DNA of 64,000 nucleotides, taken from contig NZ_OY729424.1 in NCBI RefSeq assembly GCF_963422335.1, forward strand, positions 558,001 through 622,000. Direction: 5' to 3'. The notes beneath the pieces were generated by a model. The model did no database searches. It was not told where the DNA came from and saw only the letters and a list, made by a program, of their open reading frames with translations. The stretch comes from an uncultured Roseateles sp. (lineage in GTDB: Bacteria; Pseudomonadota; Gammaproteobacteria; Burkholderiales; Burkholderiaceae_C). The position numbers and the translations under genes are program-made. Every line of letters starts with the position of its first letter. Within the stretch, counting starts at the first letter, position 1. This document shows positions 1 to 7,627 of the stretch, piece after piece.

Positions 1-68
1 CAGGGCAGGATGCGTTCGATGCGATGCAGCGGCTGATAGACCGCGAGGATCCGTCCTACCGAAGCTAG
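1..68 (+). CDS. C-terminal end of an unidentified protein (partial)
   Basis: The frame starting at base 3 is open from the window edge and ends at TAG 66-68. It encodes about 21 residues, ending in DREDPSYRS. The next gene starts 55 bases later in the same direction. The fragment is too short to recognise, and its reality rests only on the open frame and on the lack of another candidate in this stretch. Confidence 0.4.
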   Translation, partial: GQDAFDAMQRLIDREDPSYRS

Positions 69-123
69 CAGGAGGCATCGCCCGCGCGATACTCGGAGCA
101 TCCTGTCCCAACCCCTACTCACC

Positions 124-1107
124 ATGAAGATCTGCATTGTCGGCGCCGGCGCCATCGGCGGCTGGTTTGCCGCCCACCTGGGTCACCGCGTCGCATCTGA
201 AGTCCAGCTTTCCGCACTGGCGCGCGGTGCCACCCTGGCGGCGCTGCGCGAGCACGGCCTGCGCATGGACTCCAACGGCGAGCGCATCCAGCTGCCCATC
301 ACCGCCAGCGAGCGGCCCGAAGACCTGGGCCCGCAGGACCTGATCGTCGTTGCTGTCAAAGGTCCGGCCCTGGCCGCCGTCGCGCCTGCCGTCAAGGCCT
401 TGCTGGCTCCCCACACCAAGGTGCTGGTGGCGATGAACGGTGTGCCCTGGTGGTTCTTCGACGGCCTGGGCAGCCCCTGCGAGGGCCTGCGGCTGGAGTC
501 GGTGGACCCGGGCGGCCTGGTCGCCGCGGCCATCCCCAGCCATCAGGTGATCGGTTGCGTGGTCCATGCCGCCTGCGCCGTGCCCGAGCCGGGTCTGGTC
601 AGGCATGTGATGGGCATGGGCCTGATCATCGGCGCGCCCGAGGGCGGCCGGCCCGAGCACATAGCCCAGCTGGCCGCGCTGCTGACGCGGGCCGGCTTCA
701 ACGCCACCGTGTCCGAGCGCATCCAGAAGGACATCTGGTACAAGCTCTGGGGCAATATGACGATGAATCCGATCTCGGCGCTGACCGGGGCCACCTGCGA
801 CCGTATCCTCGACGACGAGCTGGTGCGCGGCTTCGTCAGTGCGGTGATGCTGGAGGCCGCGGCCATCGGTGCCCACATCGGCTGCCCGGTCGACCAGACC
901 CCGGAGCAGCGCCACGAGATGACGCGCAAGCTGGGCGCCTTCAAGACCTCGATGCTGCAGGACGCCGAGGCCGGCCGGCCGCTGGAGCTGGCCGCCCTGG
1001 TCGGCTCGGTGCGCGAGATCGGCCAGCACATCGGCCTGGCCACGCCGCACACCGATGCCATGCTGGGGCTGACGCGGTTGATGGCGCAGACGCGCGGCCT
1101 GGTCTAG
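124..1107 (+). CDS. 2-dehydropantoate 2-reductase family protein (ApbA/PanE-like)
   Basis: This 327-aa protein starts with a Rossmann nucleotide-binding motif (GAGAIGG, residues 7-13), as in NADPH-dependent ketopantoate reductases. The C-terminal half carries the helical ApbA_C domain, with the typical DIWYKLWGNMTMNPISAL stretch near residues 203-220, where the conserved Lys and Asn of the family lie. True PanE reduces 2-dehydropantoate to pantoate for coenzyme A synthesis in the cytoplasm. The family also has many paralogues acting on other 2-oxo acids, so the exact substrate is open. Nothing in the neighbourhood points to pantothenate synthesis. A strong hairpin follows the stop codon, so the gene is probably transcribed alone. 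Confidence 0.85.
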   Translation: MKICIVGAGAIGGWFAAHLGHRVASEVQLSALARGATLAALREHGLRMDSNGERIQLPITASERPEDLGPQDLIVVAVKGPALAAVAPAVKALLAPHTKVLVAMNGVPWWFFDGLGSPCEGLRLESVDPGGLVAAAIPSHQVIGCVVHAACAVPEPGLVRHVMGMGLIIGAPEGGRPEHIAQLAALLTRAGFNATVSERIQKDIWYKLWGNMTMNPISALTGATCDRILDDELVRGFVSAVMLEAAAIGAHIGCPVDQTPEQRHEMTRKLGAFKTSMLQDAEAGRPLELAALVGSVREIGQHIGLATPHTDAMLGLTRLMAQTRGLV

Positions 1108-1118
1108 CGCCTGCAATA

Positions 1119-1146
1119 GAACAGCCGGCGAATCGCCGCGCTGTTC
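1119..1146 (+). terminator. Stem-loop after the panE-like gene, possible terminator
   Basis: GAACAGC at 1119-1125 pairs with GCTGTTC at 1140-1146. The interior CGGCGA and TCGCCG also pair, giving about 13 base pairs with a single bulge and a tiny loop. Only a short T-containing tail (CGGCTTTA) follows, so termination efficiency is uncertain. Confidence 0.5.
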
Positions 1147-1286
1147 CGGCTTTATCGCCGCTGTTTGTGTCCAGCTCGGTACAAAGCAGCAAACTGGGGC
1201 TCACATCCGGTTTCAAGAATGGGTTGTCGCCATCCGCGCCTCGCGGGCCTGGTGACACCCCTCCCTCTTGAAGCAAAGGAATCACC

Positions 1287-1880
1287 ATGAGCACCCTCAG
1301 CGGGATCGGCGGCGCAAGCAGCTGGTCCTCCACCCAAGCCGGCAGCACGGCGCGGCGGCCGGAGCGGCCGGACCCGGACAAGATGTTCGCCAAGATAGAC
1401 AGCGATGGCAGCGGCGCGGTCGACAAGACCGAGCTGCAAGGCATGCTGGACAATATGGCCACGCGCAGCGGCAAGACCGGCAAGCTCAGCGCCGACGAGC
1501 TGCTGGCCAAGGCGGACGCCAACGGCGACGGCAGCTTGGACAAGACCGAGCTGGAACAGGGCATGAAGAGCCTGATGCCTGCGCCCTCGTCAACGATGGC
1601 GTTTGCCCAGGCCCGGGGCGGCTCGGGTGGCCCCGGCGGGCCGCCTCCGCCCGCGGACGGCGAGTCCACCGATACCAGCACGCTGGACCCGCTGGACAGC
1701 AACCAGGATGGCACCGTATCCGAGCAGGAGCGCGCCGCCGGCGAGATCAAGGACGCGATGAAGACCCTGCTGAAAGCCCTGAGCAGCGAGGGCGGCCAGC
1801 AGTTGCTGAAACAGTACGCCGAAGCCGCCAACACCAGCGCCCGGCCAGCCACGGGCAGCACGCTGAGCGTGGCTGCCTAG
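1287..1880 (+). CDS. EF-hand calcium-binding protein
   Basis: This 197-aa protein has three canonical 12-residue EF-hand loops: residues 38-49 (DSDGSGAVDKTE), 77-88 (DANGDGSLDKTE) and 137-148 (DSNQDGTVSEQE). Each has Asp/Asn at positions 1, 3 and 5, Gly at 6 and Glu at 12, so all should bind calcium. A Gly/Pro-rich linker (residues 111-122) separates the second and third hands. No signal peptide is visible. The start ATG follows AAAGGAA at a good distance. Proteins of this type occur widely in Burkholderiales and Xanthomonadales, some as secreted effectors, but nothing here shows export. It converges tail-to-tail, without a gap, with the next gene. Confidence 0.85.
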   Translation: MSTLSGIGGASSWSSTQAGSTARRPERPDPDKMFAKIDSDGSGAVDKTELQGMLDNMATRSGKTGKLSADELLAKADANGDGSLDKTELEQGMKSLMPAPSSTMAFAQARGGSGGPGGPPPPADGESTDTSTLDPLDSNQDGTVSEQERAAGEIKDAMKTLLKALSSEGGQQLLKQYAEAANTSARPATGSTLSVAA

Positions 1881-2528
1881 CTAGCGCTCCATCAGGGCGG
1901 CCTGCAGCTCGGCAAAGAACTGGCCGACATGCAGGCCGTCCATCAGCGCGTGATGCACGTCCACCGACACCGGCATCCAGACGCGATCGCCCTCGCGGGC
2001 AAAGGCGCCAAAGGCCAGCTTGGGCACCGAGTCGATACCGTCCATAGCCCGCGCGTGGCTGAAGCTGGTGAAGCTGAGCCAGGGGATGGTGGTCATGTGA
2101 ACCAGGGCCAGATCGCCGGGCGTGTCGCCCAGCTCGGGCTGATCGGGCCGCTTGGCCGCCTCCAGCACCGGCCGCGCACGTTCGACAAAGCGTGCCAACT
2201 CGGGCTCGTAGGGCAGCTGGGTGAAGCCCAGGGTCTGATCCTCGCGCAGCACCGCGGCGCCGGCGTGGACCACCTCGTGCACGCGCACCCTCAGGCCCTC
2301 GGGCCCCGCCTCCAGCCGGTAGCGAAAGGCCTCGACCGCATGGACGGCACGCAGCGCCGCGTGGTGATAGGCCAGAAACGGCGTGGCGCCCGGCAGCTGG
2401 CGCACGCGCGCCAGCATGGGCCCGACCTCGACCCGCCCGCACAGGCTGAAGAAGGGATTGCCCAGGCGGCGGAAGTGCTCGAAGGTGTTGCGCCGCGGCC
2501 AGCGTTCGAGGTCCAGATACTGCGGCAT
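1881..2528 (-). CDS. Chloramphenicol acetyltransferase-like (CAT family) protein
   Basis: This 215-aa protein is close to the usual length of type A chloramphenicol acetyltransferases (about 215-220 aa). It carries the HHALMDG motif at residues 192-198; the second His (193) aligns with the catalytic base of the HHxxxDG motif. Other CAT features are the early FxxF region and the central FTSFSHA segment. CATs transfer acetyl from acetyl-CoA to a hydroxyl group. Chromosomal members such as this are often not proven to confer chloramphenicol resistance. The reading frame runs open far upstream, but MPQYLDLERW at 2528 is the natural family start. It lies 8 bases after the nnrU-like gene and is probably co-transcribed with it. 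Confidence 0.8.
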   Translation of the reverse strand: MPQYLDLERWPRRNTFEHFRRLGNPFFSLCGRVEVGPMLARVRQLPGATPFLAYHHAALRAVHAVEAFRYRLEAGPEGLRVRVHEVVHAGAAVLREDQTLGFTQLPYEPELARFVERARPVLEAAKRPDQPELGDTPGDLALVHMTTIPWLSFTSFSHARAMDGIDSVPKLAFGAFAREGDRVWMPVSVDVHHALMDGLHVGQFFAELQAALMER

Positions 2529-2536
2529 GGTCCTGC

Positions 2537-3115
2537 TCAGGCGAACGGCCTGACCCCGATCAGCAGGCCATGGGCCCAGAAGGCAAACAGCGCCCAGGCC
2601 GCCACGCCAGCCACCACGGCCAGCACCGTGTTGGCGGCGGTGCCAGGGGCGGGGGGCGGGGCACCGGCGCGGTCGCGCTGGCGGCAAGACCGGAAGTCCA
2701 GCACCGCCCAGACCAGGAAGGTGCCAAACAGCAGCACGTCGGCCAAGGTGTTGTTGGCCAGCAGATGGGCCAGGGCCCAGACCTTGACCCCCAGCAGCAT
2801 CGGATGGCGCAGCCTGGCCTTGATGTGGTTGCGCGGCAGTTGCGAGGCGGCCAGCAGCACAAAGGCGATCAGCGTCAGCAGCGCCGCGAGATGGTTCATG
2901 CCTCGCGGTGTCGCCCACAGCACGACCGGCGTCTGCCGGGCCTGACCATAGCCCCAGCAGATCAGCGCAAAGCCGGCCAGCGACAGCAGGCTGTAGGCCC
3001 CCTTCCAGGCCGATTCGCCCAGCCGCGCGCGCTGGGCGCTGCGCCAGTCGTCGGCCACGATGCGCACCGAATGCACGCCCAGGAACAGCAGCAGTCCCAA
3101 CACCAGATATGCCAT
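2537..3115 (-). CDS. NnrU family membrane protein
   Basis: This 192-aa protein is almost entirely hydrophobic, with about five to six predicted membrane helices. It opens with MAYLVLGLLLFLGVHSVRI, and a conserved HPMLLGVKVWALAHLLANN region sits mid-protein, both typical of the NnrU family. NnrU was named in denitrifiers and is related to isoprenoid- and carotenoid-modifying membrane enzymes. No denitrification genes are visible here. The longer frame upstream is out of character (polar, Arg-rich), so the start at 3115 was chosen. Confidence 0.85.
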   Translation of the reverse strand: MAYLVLGLLLFLGVHSVRIVADDWRSAQRARLGESAWKGAYSLLSLAGFALICWGYGQARQTPVVLWATPRGMNHLAALLTLIAFVLLAASQLPRNHIKARLRHPMLLGVKVWALAHLLANNTLADVLLFGTFLVWAVLDFRSCRQRDRAGAPPPAPGTAANTVLAVVAGVAAWALFAFWAHGLLIGVRPFA

Positions 3116-3218
3116 GGTCTCTCTTCCTTGCTGGTTGACGGATCGCGGCCACCGTTGACGCACAAATTCCGACGCTTGGCGGCCAGAGCGCAGGCAGAAG
3201 CCGGCGCCGAAGGCTACA

Positions 3219-4274
3219 TTGCAGCACGAACCTGCCCCGGCCTCCATCATCGCCTTGATTGCCTTCACCGACTGGCCCAAGTCCCACCCGCTGCTGCGCG
3301 CCTGGCCGCTCGTCGCCCAGGCGCTCCTGTTCTGGGCCTTTGCCGCCGCCCTGCTGGCCTCGGCCATGCCGGGCCTGGGAAGCTTCGGCCGCCTGCTGCT
3401 GATCAGCGAATGCGTGGGGCTGAGCATGCTGGGCTGCGCGGCGTTGCTGGGCCGCTGGCTGAGGCCGCGGTTGCGAAAGCCCTGGGTCTCGCTGCTGCTG
3501 GCCTGGCTGGCCGCGCTGCCGCTGGGCTATACCTTGGGCCATGGGCTGGCCTTTGCGCTGCTCGGCGAGCCGGTGCTGCTGGTCGGCCGGGTACAGGATC
3601 GCATGGTGCCCATTCTGTTCACCGCGCTGACCGGCGTGCTGGGCCTGCTCTACTTTGCCACCCGCGACCGGTTGGCCCGCGAGCAGGCCATGGCCGCGCA
3701 AGCCGAGCTGCGCCTGCTGCGCGCCCAGCTTGAGCCGCATATGCTTTTCAACACGCTGGCCAATCTGCGGGCGCTGATGGAGGAAGACGGCGAAGGCCCG
3801 CAGGCGCTGGCCATGCTGGACCAGCTGATCATCTATCTGCGCAGCGTGCTTGCCGCCTCGCGCGCCGAGACCTGCAGCCTGCGCACCGAGTTCGCCCAGC
3901 TGCGCGCCTATCTGGAGATCATGCGGTTGCGGATGGGCCCGCGGCTGAGCTACGAACTGGACCTGCCCGAAGTGCTGCAAGACCTGACCCTGCCGACGAT
4001 GCTGCTGCAGCCACTGGTCGAGAACGCCATCCGCCATGGCATCGAGCCCAGGGTCGGGCCGGGCCGCATCGAGGTCTGCGCCCGGCGCTCATTCGCAGGG
4101 CTGGAGATCGTCGTCCGCGACACCGGTCCGGGGCTGGACCCCGCCCTGCCGTCCGGCTATGGCTTGCAACATGTGCGCCAGCGCCTGCTGGCCAGCTACG
4201 GGTCCGCGGCCGGCCTGAGCCTGGGCAACCGACCGGGCGGCGGCCTGGCCGTGACGATACAGGTGCCCTTGTGA
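3219..4274 (+). CDS. LytS/YehU-type sensor histidine kinase
   Basis: This 351-aa protein has four hydrophobic segments in residues 25-147, followed by a His_kinase domain with LEPHMLFNTL (phospho-acceptor His174) and an HATPase domain with the N-box VENAIRHG near residue 270 and a Gly-rich DTGPGL loop. This layout is typical of the LytS/AlgZ family, in which a membrane sensor phosphorylates a LytTR response regulator. The response regulator gene overlaps it by four bases, so the two are translationally coupled. The short sensor region has no recognisable extracytoplasmic domain, so its ligand cannot be guessed. Confidence 0.88.
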   Translation: MQHEPAPASIIALIAFTDWPKSHPLLRAWPLVAQALLFWAFAAALLASAMPGLGSFGRLLLISECVGLSMLGCAALLGRWLRPRLRKPWVSLLLAWLAALPLGYTLGHGLAFALLGEPVLLVGRVQDRMVPILFTALTGVLGLLYFATRDRLAREQAMAAQAELRLLRAQLEPHMLFNTLANLRALMEEDGEGPQALAMLDQLIIYLRSVLAASRAETCSLRTEFAQLRAYLEIMRLRMGPRLSYELDLPEVLQDLTLPTMLLQPLVENAIRHGIEPRVGPGRIEVCARRSFAGLEIVVRDTGPGLDPALPSGYGLQHVRQRLLASYGSAAGLSLGNRPGGGLAVTIQVPL

Positions 4275-5065
4275 ACCCCGCCCGTGCGCTGATCGCCGAG
4301 GACGAGCCGGCCCTGGCCCGCACCTTGAGCCGCCTGCTGGGCCAGGCCTGGCCCGAGCTGCAGATCGTCGCCCTGGCCGAGGACGGCCTGGCCGCCACCG
4401 AGCTGGCGCTGCAGCTGCTGCCCGATGTGCTGTGGCTGGACATCCAGATGCCAGGCCGCTCGGGCCTGGACGTGGCCGCCAGCATTGCCGACGACTGGCC
4501 CGAGGACCGCCCGCTGCCGCTGATCGTCTTCGTCACCGCCCACGACGAGTTCGCCCTGCATGCCTTCGAGCATGCGGCGGTGGACTATGTGCTCAAGCCG
4601 GTCAGCGCCGAGCGCCTGCAACGCACGGTGCGGCGCCTGCAGCAGGGCCTGGCCGGCCGTGCAGCGTCGGCCGGCCCGGAGCAGGCGGCCCTGGTACAGC
4701 GCATGCAGGCTCTGGCGCCCGAGGCCGAAGCCCAGCCGCCCATCAAGGTGATACGCGCCGGGGTCGGCAATGTCGTGCGCATGATTCCGGTGGCCGAGGT
4801 GATCTGCTTCGAGGCCACCGACAAGTATGTGAACGTCGTCACCGCCGGCGGCGAGGCCCTGGTGCGCATCAGCCTGCGCGAGATGATGGCGCGCATCGAG
4901 AGCGCCGACGACTTCATCCAGGTGCACCGCAGCGTGATGGTCAACAGTGCCCGGATCCTGAGCGCCACGCGCGACGAGATAGGCCACTACCACCTGCAGC
5001 TGCAAGGCCTGGCGCGGCCCATCAAGGTCAGCCGCGCCTTCGGCCATCTGTTCCGGCCGATGTAG
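4271..5065 (+). CDS. LytTR-family response regulator (AlgR/LytR type)
   Basis: This 264-aa protein starts at GTG 4271, overlapping the TGA of the kinase gene. Residues 5-125 form a receiver domain with acidic residues EDE (10-12), phospho-acceptor Asp57 in WLDIQMPG and Lys in YVLKPVS. Residues 155-260 form a LytTR DNA-binding domain with the characteristic FEATDKYVNVVT and FIQVHRSVMVN segments. It should act as a cytoplasmic transcription factor phosphorylated by the adjacent LytS-like kinase. Its target promoters cannot be read from this window. Confidence 0.9.
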   Translation: MNPARALIAEDEPALARTLSRLLGQAWPELQIVALAEDGLAATELALQLLPDVLWLDIQMPGRSGLDVAASIADDWPEDRPLPLIVFVTAHDEFALHAFEHAAVDYVLKPVSAERLQRTVRRLQQGLAGRAASAGPEQAALVQRMQALAPEAEAQPPIKVIRAGVGNVVRMIPVAEVICFEATDKYVNVVTAGGEALVRISLREMMARIESADDFIQVHRSVMVNSARILSATRDEIGHYHLQLQGLARPIKVSRAFGHLFRPM

Positions 5066-6229
5066 TCAGCGCGCGAGGAACTCGGCGATCGCCGGGGCGG
5101 CGACCAGCAGGCTGGCGCCCAGCGCATCGGCATGGCCGCCGGGCAGGTCCAGCTCCCGGAACTCGGCCGGCGTGCCCTGGGCCTGCAAGGTCGCCACCGC
5201 GCGCCTGGACAGCGCCGGCGGGAAGATCAGGTCGGAGTTGATGGCCAGGAACAGCGAACGGGCCTTGATGCGCGCCGGCTGTGCGGTCGGCAGCTGCAGA
5301 GCCTTCAAGGTGTACAGCCACATGTTTGCGTCCATGCCCTTGGCCCGCGCCTCGCCGATCTTGGCCAGGGTGGCGTCGATGGCGAACTGGTGGTCCAAGG
5401 CGGCGCCGGGGTTCAGCGCGGCATCGGCCCAGCGCACGCCGAAGGCCTTGTCGGCCCAGGCAAAGCTCAACGCGTCGAAGGTGACCAGACGCATCGCCTG
5501 CGCCAGGCCGGCCTGGGGTTCGGCCTTGCCGTAGTAGTCGCCACCGGCCCAGTTCGGGTCGGCCTTGACGGCAGCGCCCCAGGCACTCATCTTGGCAATC
5601 GCGTAGGCCGGGCTTTCGACCCCCGGGCCGACGATGGACAGCAGGCGCTGCACCCGCTCTGGATAGGCCGAGGCCCACTCCACCGACAGCCAGGCACCGG
5701 CCGAGGCGCCAACCACGGCATGGACCTGGGTGATGCCCAGCGAGTCGAGCAGGGCCCGCTGCACCTCGACGGTGTCGCGTGCGGCCAGCACCGGAAAGCG
5801 CAGGCCATAGGGTTTGCCGGTGTCGGGGTCCAGGGTTGCCGGGCCGGTGGTCACCACCGTCGGTGACTTGCTGTTCGGATTGGCCAGCGAGTCGGTGGCG
5901 ACGACGAAGAAGCGGTCGGTGTCTATGGCCTTGCCGGCGCCTATCAGTGCGTCCCAGTAGCCCGGCGCGGCATCGCCGGCCGCGTACTTGCCGGCGGCGT
6001 GCGAGGTGCCGGTGATGAAGTGGCTGATCAGAATCACGTTGTCGCGCGCGGCATTCAGCCGGCCATAGGTTTCGTAGCCGATGCGCAGCTGCTTGATCGC
6101 CTGGCCGTTGACGGTCTGGTAGCTGGCCAGGACTAAGGTCTGCTTGTGCACCGGGCCGTCGTAGGCCTGGGCCAGCGGGGAGCAAAGAGCGGCGCAGAGC
6201 AGGGTCAGGCGGCGAAGAGTGGGTGTCAT
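5066..6229 (-). CDS. Exported alpha/beta hydrolase, homoserine O-acetyltransferase-like
   Basis: This 387-aa protein resembles MetX in overall order: DNVILISHFITGTSH near the N-terminus, a nucleophile elbow, and a final LPGGHADA that supplies the catalytic His. Two features argue against a methionine-pathway role. The first 22 residues look like a Sec signal peptide ending ...PLAQA, and the elbow reads GASAG instead of the MetX GGSMGG. It is therefore probably a periplasmic or secreted hydrolase or esterase. An upstream in-frame extension exists, but the start at 6229 gives the clean signal peptide. It is convergent with the LytTR regulator gene. Confidence 0.78.
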   Translation of the reverse strand: MTPTLRRLTLLCAALCSPLAQAYDGPVHKQTLVLASYQTVNGQAIKQLRIGYETYGRLNAARDNVILISHFITGTSHAAGKYAAGDAAPGYWDALIGAGKAIDTDRFFVVATDSLANPNSKSPTVVTTGPATLDPDTGKPYGLRFPVLAARDTVEVQRALLDSLGITQVHAVVGASAGAWLSVEWASAYPERVQRLLSIVGPGVESPAYAIAKMSAWGAAVKADPNWAGGDYYGKAEPQAGLAQAMRLVTFDALSFAWADKAFGVRWADAALNPGAALDHQFAIDATLAKIGEARAKGMDANMWLYTLKALQLPTAQPARIKARSLFLAINSDLIFPPALSRRAVATLQAQGTPAEFRELDLPGGHADALGASLLVAAPAIAEFLAR

Positions 6230-6400
6230 GGGAGTCCTTGGCGGGTGAGGGGAGGCCTCACTGTCGCGACGCGGCGCGCGACATGCACCCGCCTTGTCGG
6301 TCAACGGTCAGGCGGCGGCCGCCAGCGGTCGCTGGCAGTGACCGAATGGCGAGGGCGCGCTATATTCCTCCGATATATCAATCCTCAGCTGGAGTGCGAA

Positions 6401-7627
6401 ATGACTGTTGGCGTCGGCGGCAAGACCGCGGAGCAGGCCCTGGCGGGCCTGGAGAACATGATGGCCGGCGCCACGCCGATCGGGCTGGACGAGCACCGCC
6501 AGCGCATCGCCCGGGCCCAGGCGCGGATGCGCGAGCTGGGCTGGTCAGCGATCTACGCCCACGCCGGCACGAATATGACCTACTTCTCCGGCACCGTCTG
6601 GCACCCCAGCGAACGCATGGTCGGCGTCATCATCCCGGCCCAGGGCGAGCTGGAATACATCGCCCCGGCCTTTGAGGAAGGCACGCTGCGCGACTACATG
6701 CTGGTGCCCGGCGGCGTCAATTGCTGGCAGGAGCACGAGAGCCCCTACGCGCTGCTGCACCGTACGCTGGCCCGCATGGGCATCCAGCCCGAGGGTGGCG
6801 CCAAGCCGGTGGTGGGCCTCAGCGAGGACTGCCCTTTCTTCACGACAGACGGCCTGGCCCAGGCCGGCGAGGCCTACCAGTGGAAGAACGCCAAGCCGGT
6901 GACGGCCGGCTGCCGGATGCGCAAATCGGCCAACGAGATCGCGCTGATGCAGCGCGCCCACGACATGACGATGGCCGTGCACCAGGCCGCGGCCAGCATG
7001 CTGAAGGCCGGCATCTCGACCCTGGAAGTCGAGGCCTTCATCGCCGAGGCGCACCGCCGGGTCGGCGCCCGCGGCTCCTACTTCTGCATCGTGCTGTTCG
7101 GCGCGGCGACGGCCTTCCCCCATGGCGTGAAGGAAGCGCAGATCCTGAAGGACGGCGACATGGTGCTGATCGACACCGGCTGCCTGGTGCACGGCTATAT
7201 GTCGGACATCACCCGCAGCTATGTGTTCGGTGCGCCCAGCGAGCAGCAGCGCCGCATCTGGAACCTGGAGAAAGCCGCCCAGGCCGCCGCCTTCGAGGCC
7301 GCCCGGCTGGGCGTGGCCTGCAAGGAGGTGGACCGCGCCGCCCGCCGTGTGCTCGCCGCCGGAGGGCTGAGCGGCGGCTACGAGCTGCCCGGCCTGCCCC
7401 ACCGCACCGGCCATGGCTGCGGCCTGGACATCCATGAGTGGCCCTATCTGGTGGACAGCGACGACACGCCGCTGGAGGCCGGCATGTGCTTCAGCAACGA
7501 ACCGATGATCTGCATGCCCGGCGAGTTCGGCATCCGCCACGAGGATCACGTCTACATGACGGCCGAGGGCCCGCGCTGGTTCAGCCAGCCGGCGCGGTCG
7601 GTGGATGATCCTTTTGGTTTGAGCTGA
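6401..7627 (+). CDS. M24 family metallopeptidase (Xaa-Pro peptidase-like)
   Basis: This 408-aa protein has an N-terminal creatinase-like domain (about residues 20-170) and a C-terminal pita-bread domain. The five metal ligands are visible: Asp in VLIDTGC, Asp in MSDITRSY, His in HRTGHGCGLDIHE, Glu in SNEPMI and Glu in IRHEDHVY. Close relatives include Xaa-Pro aminopeptidases and ectoine hydrolase (DoeA); no ectoine genes are nearby, so the general name is safer. The start at 6401 follows GGAGTGCGAA. The upstream frame is open but Arg-rich and lacks family similarity. Its last 47 bases overlap the convergent GGDEF/EAL gene. Confidence 0.85.
   Translation: MTVGVGGKTAEQALAGLENMMAGATPIGLDEHRQRIARAQARMRELGWSAIYAHAGTNMTYFSGTVWHPSERMVGVIIPAQGELEYIAPAFEEGTLRDYMLVPGGVNCWQEHESPYALLHRTLARMGIQPEGGAKPVVGLSEDCPFFTTDGLAQAGEAYQWKNAKPVTAGCRMRKSANEIALMQRAHDMTMAVHQAAASMLKAGISTLEVEAFIAEAHRRVGARGSYFCIVLFGAATAFPHGVKEAQILKDGDMVLIDTGCLVHGYMSDITRSYVFGAPSEQQRRIWNLEKAAQAAAFEAARLGVACKEVDRAARRVLAAGGLSGGYELPGLPHRTGHGCGLDIHEWPYLVDSDDTPLEAGMCFSNEPMICMPGEFGIRHEDHVYMTAEGPRWFSQPARSVDDPFGLS

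Noticed and set aside
1174..1185. GCTCGGTACAAA also occurs at 29055-29066, suggesting a possible attachment-site pair
   Set aside because: A 12-base match in 64 kb can occur by chance, and no integrase lies between the copies.
5066..6229. Calling the exported hydrolase metX (homoserine O-acetyltransferase)
   Set aside because: It has a signal peptide and a GASAG elbow rather than GGSMGG, so a role in methionine synthesis is not supported.
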